A stretch of 20,688 nucleotides of DNA from a virus. Where the stretch lies: positions 1 to 20,688 of the IMG/VR virus record IMGVR_UViG_3300032288_003868; one strand, given 5' to 3'. The notes beneath the pieces are model-generated. The model made no database searches, was not told the DNA's origin, and worked only from the letters and a program-made list of their open reading frames with translations. Positions 8,301 to 16,900 of this stretch are shown here, one piece after another. Numbering within the stretch: position 1 is the first letter of the stretch; each line of letters begins with the position of its first letter. The translations under genes were made by a program, and so were the position numbers.

Positions 8301-10384
8301 ATATAGTTACAGCAGGTGTAATCACTGCAACCGGTGAAATTACTTCAGCAGCTAATGTTACTGGTTCTAATTTGGTCACTTCTGGTTTGGTCACAGTCTC
8401 GGGCAATATCACAGGTGGCAATGTACTCACGGGTGGTCTGATCAGTGCCACCGGTAATGTGATTGGTGGAAACGTTAATACTAGTAATATTCAACCTCTC
8501 AGCGGTGCATTAACAATCTCTACAGCCTCAGGTAATCTAAATCTACAACCAGCTGGCAATGTTGTTTTATCTAACACCGTCATCAACAGTGTTGCTTATC
8601 CTCAACAAGACACAGATGCGGCCACTAAACAATATGTAGACAATGCAGTATCAACGGCAATTTCATATCATCAACCTGTAGTAGCAGCCACCATAAGCAC
8701 TTTGGACACGGCCACAGGCGGCACTGTTACATACAGCCAGCCCAACGGCGCAGGCAACGGCGTTGGGGCATTATTGACCACAACAGGATCATTCAACCTC
8801 ATTGACACAGCCAATGTCCAAACAGTGGGCACACGTATCTTGGTCAAGAACGAAGCCAATGCAGTATTCAATGGTGTTTACACTTGGGCCAATGCCACAA
8901 ATCTTATCCGTGCCACAGACGCGGACACTTATGGCGCTGCCAATACAGCAGCTCTTGGAATCAATGATTACTTTTTTGTAACCAATGGTAACGTGAACTT
9001 GGGCAGTGCTTACGTTGTCAGCGCACCAGTGGGCACAATTACTTTTGGCACCAGCAACATTGCTTTTGCTCAGTTCAGTAGTTCACAAACTTATACCGCC
9101 AATACCAATGCTGGTTTAAGTCTGATAGGTACTGTTTTCAGTGCCAAAGTTGATCAAAATACCACGGCATTTGATGGCAGTGGTAACATTGTTGTCAAGG
9201 CCGGAGCCAATCTTACAACTCCAAATATTGGTGCTGCAACTGGTACAAGTATAAGTTTAACTGGTAATGTAACTGGTGGCAATGTACTGACTGGCGGCAT
9301 TGTGTCAGCTACAGCCAACATAATTGGTGGCAATGTACTGACTGGCGGCATTGTGTCAGCTACAGCCAACATAATTGGTGGCAATGTACTGACCGCTGGT
9401 CTAATCAGTGCTACATCAACTATTACTTCGGCTGCCAACATCTCTGGTGGCAATGTACTGACAGGTGGGCTAGTTTCTGCCACAGGCAATGTTTACGGCA
9501 ATGCAATACTGTCTGACAACTATTTTTATGCCAACGGTGTTCCAATTCCCACAGGAATTGTGTACACAGCTTCTACATCTCCTCCCGCTGGTCCAGATCT
9601 TGCTGATCAGTGGTACGATACTGCCAATGATGTATTGTATGAATACATCAGCGATGGAACAAGTCAGTACTGGGTAGACGTAAATTCGCCCGCTTTTGCA
9701 GGTGGTGTGGTTGCAAATGTGGCTATTTCGGGTAGCATGATACCCAATGCCAACCTTGTGTACAATATTGGCAGCCCCAGCACAGTTTTCAACACAGCTT
9801 ACATCAACACTGTGAATGTGTCTGCCTCGGTGAATTCTTCGCTGATCAATGTTGGCACCTTGGCCAATGCCACTGCAATTGTGTTGCAAACCAACGGTGC
9901 CAATGCCATCAGCATTGATGGCAGTCAAAATTTAACATTTGCAAATAGATTGCGAGCCAATGCCATGCCAGTGGGCGCCGTGGTTCAAACAGTGATGAGT
10001 TCTGCTCTGGGCGGCAGCATAACCAACAGCACCTCTTATGTAGACATCAGTTCAGCAACGGTTACGATTACGCCATCAAGTGCAACCAGCAAAATTTTGA
10101 TTCTGGCCACAGGAACCAGCAGTTTTACTTCGGTGTCCGGTGCCAACGTTACAGCTGATACACAGTTGGTCAGAAGCCCAACTACTAGTTTGCAGATACA
10201 AAATTACGAGAGCACCATTGCTGGTGGCGGAATTGGGGGAGCGGGAGCAATTGCATATTCGTATCAAGACAGTCCAGGTACCACCAGCGCCGTTACTTAC
10301 AAATTGCAACAAAAAATATCCAACGCTAGTAGCACTTTGACCAGCACAAATATTTGGCTCATAGCCATGGAGATTGCCGCATGA
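5339..10384 (+). CDS. Giant repetitive tail-fibre protein (1681 aa)
   Basis: This is probably a long trimeric fibre that contacts the host surface. The N-terminus (IIDVGANANDGTGEPLRQAF, then VNDNFTQIW) is a familiar start of phage tail-fibre and baseplate-attached proteins. Residues of about 100-1085 are beta-rich repeats: GNYFIGNGxLLTGI units, three long VVDDLLYLDVVGNITTTG units, an alanine-rich GANVSGTVANAAYA section near residues 375-460, and GGNxLTGG units. Residues of about 1087-1280 (ATKQYVDNAV, RILVKNEANAVFNGVYTW, RATDADTYG, DYFFVTNGNVNLGSAYVV) form a conserved spacer domain also present in the 2231-residue fibre. About 1408-1455 (WYDTANDVLYEYISDGTSQYWVD) is another shared motif. The last 140 residues (from MPVGAVVQTVMSS) resemble a beta-sandwich tip found at many phage fibre ends, the likely receptor-binding head. 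The stop overlaps the next start (ATGA). Confidence 0.9.
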   Translation: MTQQIIDVGANANDGTGEPLRQAFTAVNDNFTQIWAAGPVGTNVKISGNIVTTTVTNLGLTLAGNGIGNIQANSTIVPGTSGVYDLGAPDRTFQYIYGDYFVGNGALLTGIVANTSYNDSNVAAFLPTYTGNLVSLTGPVITTSNITGGNIVTSGVVSAAGNITGGNTITGNSLRSLGTISAAGNITTAANVSANYFIGNGALLTGITATNISAAALTGTTLSSNVLYSSLKVVDDLLYLDVVGNITTTGQFIGSGAGITDIPAANVSGQVANALVAGTVYNNTQPNITSVGVLTSLTATGNISGNYFIGNGALLTGIAATNVNANALVGDTLSANVLYSSLKVVDDLLYLDVVGNITTTGRFIGSGAGLINIPGANVSGTVANAAYATAAGTAYSIAGANVSGTVANAAYAITAGTAATANTATTATYADTANTVAGANVSGTVANAAYATTAGSATTATTATTAGTVTSAAQPNITSVGTLTSVAISGNATAGNILTSGRISAVGNITGNYFIGNGSLLTGVLATNVNANALVGNTLSSNVLYSSLKVVDDLLYLDVVGNITTTGQFVGSGAGLTTIPGANITGTVANAAYATVAGTVASNAQPNITSVGTLTSLSSSGNITANYFIGNGSQLTEVTAARVSANALTGNTLSANVLNSSLVSVGNLNGLSVIGNTTGGNFFAQGQVSASGNITGNYFIGNGSQLTGIVASNIGVLSNLSVTGNTTTGNLLSNGSISAVGNIRTVGNVSGNYFIGNGALLTGITVAAGTAIVNGNSNVNVGANGNVTVSTAGVSNVAVFDPTGVSVAGLISATGNVTGNYLLGNGAFITGLPAGYSNADVANYLPTYSGNLVSLTGPVITTANITGGNLLTAGQVSAAGNVSGNYFIGNGSQLTGVAASSANANALVGTTLSSNVLYSSLTQVGTLANLTVTANIAGGNVLTGGTVSAAGNIIGGNIVTSGSGGNISGANVISGTTLSATANVIGGNIVTAGVITATGEITSAANVTGSNLVTSGLVTVSGNITGGNVLTGGLISATGNVIGGNVNTSNIQPLSGALTISTASGNLNLQPAGNVVLSNTVINSVAYPQQDTDAATKQYVDNAVSTAISYHQPVVAATISTLDTATGGTVTYSQPNGAGNGVGALLTTTGSFNLIDTANVQTVGTRILVKNEANAVFNGVYTWANATNLIRATDADTYGAANTAALGINDYFFVTNGNVNLGSAYVVSAPVGTITFGTSNIAFAQFSSSQTYTANTNAGLSLIGTVFSAKVDQNTTAFDGSGNIVVKAGANLTTPNIGAATGTSISLTGNVTGGNVLTGGIVSATANIIGGNVLTGGIVSATANIIGGNVLTAGLISATSTITSAANISGGNVLTGGLVSATGNVYGNAILSDNYFYANGVPIPTGIVYTASTSPPAGPDLADQWYDTANDVLYEYISDGTSQYWVDVNSPAFAGGVVANVAISGSMIPNANLVYNIGSPSTVFNTAYINTVNVSASVNSSLINVGTLANATAIVLQTNGANAISIDGSQNLTFANRLRANAMPVGAVVQTVMSSALGGSITNSTSYVDISSATVTITPSSATSKILILATGTSSFTSVSGANVTADTQLVRSPTTSLQIQNYESTIAGGGIGGAGAIAYSYQDSPGTTSAVTYKLQQKISNASSTLTSTNIWLIAMEIAA
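5923..7117 (+). repeat. Three long imperfect repeats in the first giant fibre
   Basis: Starting near 5923, 6256 and 6874, the same succession recurs: FIGNGxLLTGI, ANALVG, LSxNVLYSSLKVVDDLLYLD, VVGNITTTG, FIGSGAG, IPxAN, GTVANA. The copies are close to identical in protein over about 75 residues, with scattered synonymous base changes. They are in frame and spaced 333 and 618 bases apart. Confidence 0.85.
6461..6690 (+). repeat. 41-base near-identical repeats encoding GANVSGTVANAAYA
   Basis: Copies at 6461-6501, 6533-6573 and 6650-6690 differ at a single base (C or T in the Gly codon of VSG); a more diverged fourth copy lies near 7079-7119. The sequence between them is Ala/Thr-rich. The near-identity contrasts with the synonymous drift of other repeats in the gene and suggests recent duplication or conversion. 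Confidence 0.85.
9275..9376 (+). repeat. Perfect 51-bp tandem duplication
   Basis: 9275-9325 and 9326-9376 are identical and encode the 17-residue unit GGNVLTGGIVSATANII twice in frame; a third copy begins at 9377 and then diverges. This is the 17-residue repeat unit used on a larger scale in the 2231-residue fibre. Confidence 0.9.
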
Positions 10385-10818
10385 TCAGCAAAATGCAAGC
10401 CATACAAAGCTTGGTTCCCGGAGCAGAAGTTTCTATTTCTGTGACCACGGGCGCAGTGCATTGGATAAACCCGCCGGTGGCCCCAGTCACCGAAGAACAA
10501 ATTCTCAATGAGCAGATGCGGCTGCAGAACACCTATGATTGGTACGAGTATCGTAGAAATCGTGCTAGAGAATATCCCAGCATTGAAGAACAATTGGACG
10601 CTTTATATCATGCAGGAGTTTTCCCTCCTGAAATGGCTGACAGGATTCGAACAGTCAAAGAAAAATACCCGCCGCCGCAGATGAGTCGTGAACTGTGGTT
10701 GCAGCGACAGATTCAAAGTCCCCAGCCACCAGCAGAACGCATACCAATTGCACCAGCACCCATTGGTGATCCGTCACCTACAATCAGCAGAGAAGAGTGG
10801 TTGAGGCAGCAACTTTAA
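10381..10818 (+). CDS. Small fibre-accessory protein (possible tail-fibre assembly factor)
   Basis: This 145-residue protein is non-repetitive, unlike its neighbours. The central segment RAREYPSIEEQLDALYHAG (about 60-78), followed by IRTVKEKYPPP (about 91-101), is a motif widespread in small phage proteins encoded next to tail-fibre genes. The C-terminus is proline-rich and repeats a short element: MSRELWLQRQ near 103 and ISREEWLRQQL at the very end. I infer a chaperone or fibre-connector role from size and position; the family's function is not established as far as I know. The start at 10381 is chosen over a frame extension to 10354 because the ATG overlaps the upstream TGA (ATGA), and GGAG at 10369-10372 sits eight bases ahead, a typical translationally coupled pair with the first giant fibre. 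Confidence 0.8.
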   Translation: MISKMQAIQSLVPGAEVSISVTTGAVHWINPPVAPVTEEQILNEQMRLQNTYDWYEYRRNRAREYPSIEEQLDALYHAGVFPPEMADRIRTVKEKYPPPQMSRELWLQRQIQSPQPPAERIPIAPAPIGDPSPTISREEWLRQQL

Positions 10819-10821
10819 ATA
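10814..10821 (+). promoter_or_regulatory. Late promoter candidate ahead of the 2231-residue fibre
   Basis: TTTAAATA matches seven of eight bases of TATAAATA and overlaps the stop codon of the previous gene. Transcription would start near 10828, giving a leader of about 90 bases to the ATG at 10920. The remaining leader, 10829-10919, shows no hairpin or ORF that I can support. Confidence 0.45.
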
Positions 10822-10919
10822 GCAACAATGCAAAAACATGACAAAAAAGCAGTGCAGCGGCACCAAAATCAAAAGTTTGGGTTTGTCATAAGTAGTATAT
10901 AGGACCAACCGGAGAAATT

Positions 10920-13900
10920 ATGGCATTTCCAGTATCACCAACAAATGGACAAATAACGGTAGTAAATCAAGTATCTTACCAGTACTCTAGTGCAACAAAC
11001 TCTTGGACTAGAATTTTATCGACCGCAAACGTTATCACAGCCAACACAATTGCTGTTAACGGTGCGCTCACAGTGGGCACCACAATCAGTGCCACAGGTA
11101 ACATAACTGGCAACTACTTTATTGGTAATGGTAGCCAACTTACTGGAATCGCAGCAAGTACTTCTGGTTTCCCAGTCTCTGCTGGAAACAGCAATATTGC
11201 TGCCACAGCCAACGGCAACATTTTTGTCTCTGTGGCTGGTACATCAAATGTGGCAGTTTTTGCCACCACGGGTGAATATATAACAGGCGTTTTAAGCGCC
11301 AGCGGCAATGTAACTGGCGGCAATATTTTAACAGCTGGATATGTGTCGGCAACTGGGGCGATCACTGGTTCCAGTCACTTGGGTGCAGTGGTTTCAGTAA
11401 CTGGCAACATCACAGGTGGCAACGTATTGACAGGTGGTGCTGTATCAGCTACTGCCAACGTAACAGGCGGTAACGTACTAACTGATGGTGCTGTGTCAGC
11501 AACCGCCAACATCACAGGTGGTAACGTATTGACCGGTGGCTTAATTTCAGCCACATCAACCATTACTTCTGCAGCCAACATCACTGGTGGTAACGTATTA
11601 ACTGGCGGACTTGTTAGTGCCACCAGCAATGTCACAGGCGGCAACTTGTTGACTGGCGGAATTGTGTCTGCAACCGGTACTGTGACTGGCTCAAGTTTGT
11701 TGGGATCAGTAGTCAGTGCTTCGGGCAACGTCACAGGTGGTAACGTATTGACCGGTGGCTTGATTTCAGCCACATCAACCATCACATCAGCAGCCAACAT
11801 CACAGGCGGCAATATATTGACCGGGGGCGCAATATCTGCAACCGGCAATGCAACATTTGGAAATATTACTACCAGCGGCTCTGGTGGCAACATTTCGGGT
11901 GCCAACGTAATTTCTGGTACCACATTGAGTGCAAGCGGTAACGTAATTGGTGGTAATATAACCACAGCAGGCTTGATATCAGCTGCTGGTAACGTGACTG
12001 GCAATTACATTCTTGGTAACGGCTATTTCTTAACTGGAGTAATCACTTCAGTAGCCAACATCAATAACGGAACATCTAATGTCAACATTGCTGCTGCCAA
12101 TGCCAACGTCACAGTCAGCGTTGATGGAACATCAAACGTGGTGGTGTTTGCATCAACCGGTGAATATGTCAATGGGTTAATTTCCGCAAGTGGCAACATC
12201 ACTGGCGGCAACGTACTCACAGGAGGATTGATCAGCTCAACTGGTACAATCACATCAGCAGCCGACATAACTGGTGGCAACGTATTGACAGGTGGTGCTG
12301 TATCAGCTACTGCCAACGTAACAGGCGGTAACGTACTCACAAGTGGATTGATTTCTGCCACATCAACCATTACATCAGCAGCCAATATTGCTGGTGGCAA
12401 CGTATTGACAGGTGGTGCTGTATCAGCTACCGCCAACGTAACAGGTGGTAACGTATTGACAGGTGGTGCTGTATCAGCTACTGCCAACGTAACTGGTGGC
12501 AATTTGTTGACAGGTGGATTAATCAGTGCCACATCAACTATTACATCAGCAGCCAACATCACTGGTGGCAACGTACTCACCGGTGGCTTGGTATCAGCAA
12601 CTGGCACAATCACATCAGCAGCCAATATCACAGGCGGTAACGTATTAACGGGTGGTGCTGTATCAGCTACCGCCAACGTAACAGGTGGTAACGTACTAAC
12701 AGGTGGTTTGGTAAGTGCAACTGGCACAATCACATCAGCAGCCAACATTACTGGTGGCAATGTGTTGACAGGTGGTTTAGTATCGGCAACTGGCACAGTA
12801 ACTGGTTCAAGTTTGTTGGGATCAGTGGTCAGTGCTTCGGGTAATGTTACAGGTGGCAACATACTCACAGGTGGTGTTGTATCAGCAGCAGCCAACGTAA
12901 CTGGTGGTAATTTGTTAACAGGTGGATTGATCAGTGCTACATCAACAATCACATCAGCAGCCAATATCAGTGGTGGTAACCTACTCACAGGTGGCGCAGT
13001 ATCCGCAACAGCCGACGTAACTGGTGGTAATTTGTTGACAGGTGGCGCTGTATCTGCAGCAGCCAACATCACTGGTGGCAACGTACTCACAGGTGGTTTG
13101 GTAAGTGCAACTGGTACTATCACCTCAGCAGCCAACATTACTGGTGGCAATGTGTTGACGGGTGGTCAGGTGTCTGCAACTGGCAACATCACTGGCGGCA
13201 ATATTCTAAACAACGGTTTGATATCAAGTTCAGGCAATAGTATTGCTGCCAATTATTTGACAAGCGGAATTGTCAGTGCAACGGCCAATATCACTGGTGG
13301 TAACGTACTAACAGGTGGATTGATATCAGCCACATCAACTATAACATCACAGGCCAACATCACTGGTGGTAATATAACCACAGGCGGTTTGGTAACTGCT
13401 ACAGGAAACGTCACCGGCGGCAACATTAGAACTGCTGGAACAGTGTCAGCAACTGGCGACATTATCACAGCTGGCAACGTAAGTCTTGCTGGCAACATTG
13501 TTGATTCTGGTGAATTAACTATTACTACTGCATCAGGCAACTTAAATCTAGAACCAGCCGGCAACATTGTATTGGGCAATCGCTACATCAACGGGGTGCA
13601 ACTTACTCCAGTGCAAAACTCTGATGTAGCTTCTAAGTATTATGTTGACCTTCAGGCTTCGACTGCATTAGCATATCACGAAGCAGTGGTTGTGGCTACC
13701 GATACCACTTTGGCTACAGCCACAGGCGGTACCATAACTTACAATCAGCCCAATGGTGCTGGCAATGGTATTGGCGCCACACTGACCACCACAGGAACAT
13801 TTAATCTTATTGACACAGCCAACGTGCAAACAGTGGGCACACGTATCATGGTCAAGAACGAAGCTAATGCTGTACACAATGGTATCTATGTATGGTCAAA

Positions 13901-16900
13901 TGCTACAGTGATCACACGAAGCACAGATGCTGATGAATACGGTCCCAACGATGCTGAACAACTCAGTATCAACGACTACTTCTTTGTGACCAGCGGTAAC
14001 GTGAACTTGGGATCAGCCTGGGTAGTTGATCAACCCACAGGAACTATCACATTTGGTACCAGCAATATTGCGTTTGCTCAGTTCAGCCAGGCTCAGATTT
14101 ACTCAGCCAACACTAGTGCTGGTTTGGTCTTGAATGGTCAGACATTCAGCGCCAAGGTTGATAACATTACTACAGCCTTTGATCTCAGTGGCAACATCAT
14201 TGTCAAAGCATCAGCTAATCTAACAACTCCCAATATTGGTGCAGCAACTGGCACCAGCTTAAACACTACAGGTAATGTGACTGGCGGTAACTTGTTGACA
14301 GCTGGCTTGGTAAGTGCAACTGCCAACGTAACTGGTGGTAACTTGCTGACAGCTGGCTTTGTGTCAGCTACTGGTACAGTAACTGGCTCAAGTCTATTGG
14401 GTGCAGTGGTTTCAGTGACAGGTAATGTCACTGGCGGTAACGTCTTGACAGGTGGTTTAATCAGCTCAACAGGAACGATTACTTCTGCAGCCAATATCAC
14501 TGGCGGTAACGTCTTGACAGGTGGTTTAATCAGCTCAACAGGAACGATTACTTCTGCAGCCAATATCACTGGCGGCAACTTGTTGACAAGTGGTGCAGTA
14601 TCGGCTACTGCCAACATTACAGGTGGCAATGTACTCACAGCTGGATTAATTTCTGCAACTGGCAACATCACAGGCGATAACTTCATTGCTGGAAATGCGT
14701 TTATTGGTAATATTCAAGTAACTGGCAATATTAACGTAAACAGCGTGACTTCTAACACTATTGTTAGTGCGGTTGGTAATGTAACCGGTGGTAACTTGCT
14801 GACAGGTGGTGCAGTATCTGCAACAGCCAACGTAACTGGTGGCAATGTGCTCACAGGTGGTGCAGTATCAGCTACTGCCAACATCACTGGTGGCAATGTG
14901 CTCACAGGCGGCCTGATTAGCTCAACTGGTACCATTACATCAGCAGCCAACATCACTGGTGGTAACGTACTGACAGGTGGACTAGTATCTGCAACTGCCA
15001 ACATTACTGGTGGCAACTTGTTGACAGGTGGCTTAATTTCAGCTACATCAACAATCACATCAGCAGCCAATATTGCTGGCGGCAACTTGTTGACAGGCGG
15101 TGCAGTATCGGCTACTGCCAACATTACAGGTGGTAATGTACTCACAAGTGGTTTGGTATCAGCGACTGGCACAATTACATCAGCAGCCAATATCACTGGT
15201 GGTAATGTATTGACAGGTGGACTAGTGTCTGCAACTGCCAACGTAACCGGTGGTAACTTGTTGACAGGCGGTGCTGTTTCAGCTACTGCCAATATTACAG
15301 GTGGTAACGTACTCACAGGTGGCTTGATTAGCTCGACTGGTACTATTACATCAGCAGCCAATGTAACCGGTGGCAACTTGTTGACAGGTGGTGCTGTATC
15401 GGCTACTGCCAACGTAACCGGTGGTAACGTACTCACAGGTGGTGCTGTATCGGCTACTGCCAACATCACTGGTGGCAATGTGCTCACAGGCGGCCTGATT
15501 AGCTCAACTGGCAACGTAACTGGTAATTACATTCTTGGTAATGGCGCATTCTTAACTGGTGTAATTACTTCAGTAGCCAATATCAACAACGGAACATCCA
15601 ATGTTGACATTGCTACTGCCAACGCCAACATTACTGTAAGCGTCAACGGCACATCAAATGTGGCAGTGTTCTCCAACACTGGTGTAGCAGTTTCTGGCAC
15701 AGTTTCGGCAACTGGCAACGTGACTGGTGGTAACGTACTCACAGGTGGCTTGATTTCAGCTACATCAACCATCACATCAGCAGCCAATATCACAGGTGGC
15801 AACATCCTAACTGGTGGATTAGTAAGTGCAACTGCCAACGTAACAGGCGGTAACTTGTTGACAGGTGGCTTGATTTCAGCAACTGCCAACATTACAGGTG
15901 GCAACGTACTCACAGGCGGATTGATCAGCTCAACTGGTACAATCACATCAGCAGCCAACGTAACAGGCGGTAACTTGTTGACAGGTGGCTTGATTTCAGC
16001 CACATCAACCATCACAAGCGCAGCCAATATCACTGGTGGTAATGTGCTCACAGGCGGATTGGTAAGTGCAACTGCCAACATTACTGGTGGCAATGTGTTG
16101 ACGGGTGGTTTGGTATCAGCTACCGCTAACGTAACTGGTGGAAACTTACTCACAGCAGGTATCATAAGTGCCACAGGTAACATCCGTGGTGGCAACGTTG
16201 CAGCAACAAACTTCTACTATGCCAATGGTGTTGCAGTTGTGGGTTATTCAGCATCTACAACTCCCCCAGCAAACCCAACCACAGGCTGGTGGTGGTACAA
16301 CACTTCTACCGACGTACTTTATGAATACCTCAATGATGGAACATCAAATTATTGGGTAGACGTATCAAGTCCTGCATTCTCAAATGGCCCTGCAGGCGAC
16401 ATGGCTATATATGGCAACTTGTTGGCTGGAGCCAATGCCACGTACAACATTGGTAGCCCAATAGCAACGTTCAACAATGTGTACGCTCAGAACTACTACG
16501 GTAATGGCGCTACACTGACTGGTATTATAACCAGCGTGAGTAATATCAACAATGGTACTTCCAACATCACTGTTGTGAGTTCTGGCGGTAACATTACAAC
16601 CAGCGTGGGCGGCACAGCCAACGTTGGTGTATGGTACGATAGTGGTTTGAGCATCACTGGTGACTTGACTGTGACTGGCAATGCTACATTGACTGGAAAC
16701 ATCCTGGGCGACAGAGTACAAAACGGTACAACCAGTATTGATATTCAGTCAGCAGGCGGCAATGCCAACGTCAACATTGGTGGCACAGGCAACTTGGCAG
16801 TATTCTCTCCGGGCAACTTGGTGATGACTGGTAACATTAACCCCAGTGCCAATATCACATACGATCTAGGCACATCAAGTCAACGTTGGAAAGACATCTG

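Noticed and set aside
10354-10380. Upstream start for the small accessory protein
   Set aside because: The extra nine residues overlap the end of the fibre gene; the ATGA overlap with GGAG eight bases ahead at 10381 is a more normal start.
12023-13150. Long minus-strand open frame rich in Pro, Val, Leu, Ala (and similar ones at 11375-12004, 14138-14686, 14714-15514, 15527-16195, 8014-8451)
   Set aside because: These are mirror images of the repeat arrays: a repeated unit with no stop in the opposite frame stays open for as long as the array lasts. They have no ribosome binding sites, and their own repeats follow the sense unit exactly.
11302-16200. CRISPR array
   Set aside because: The regular repeats have no unique spacers, are 51 or 69 bp in exact codon multiples, and encode a continuous protein.
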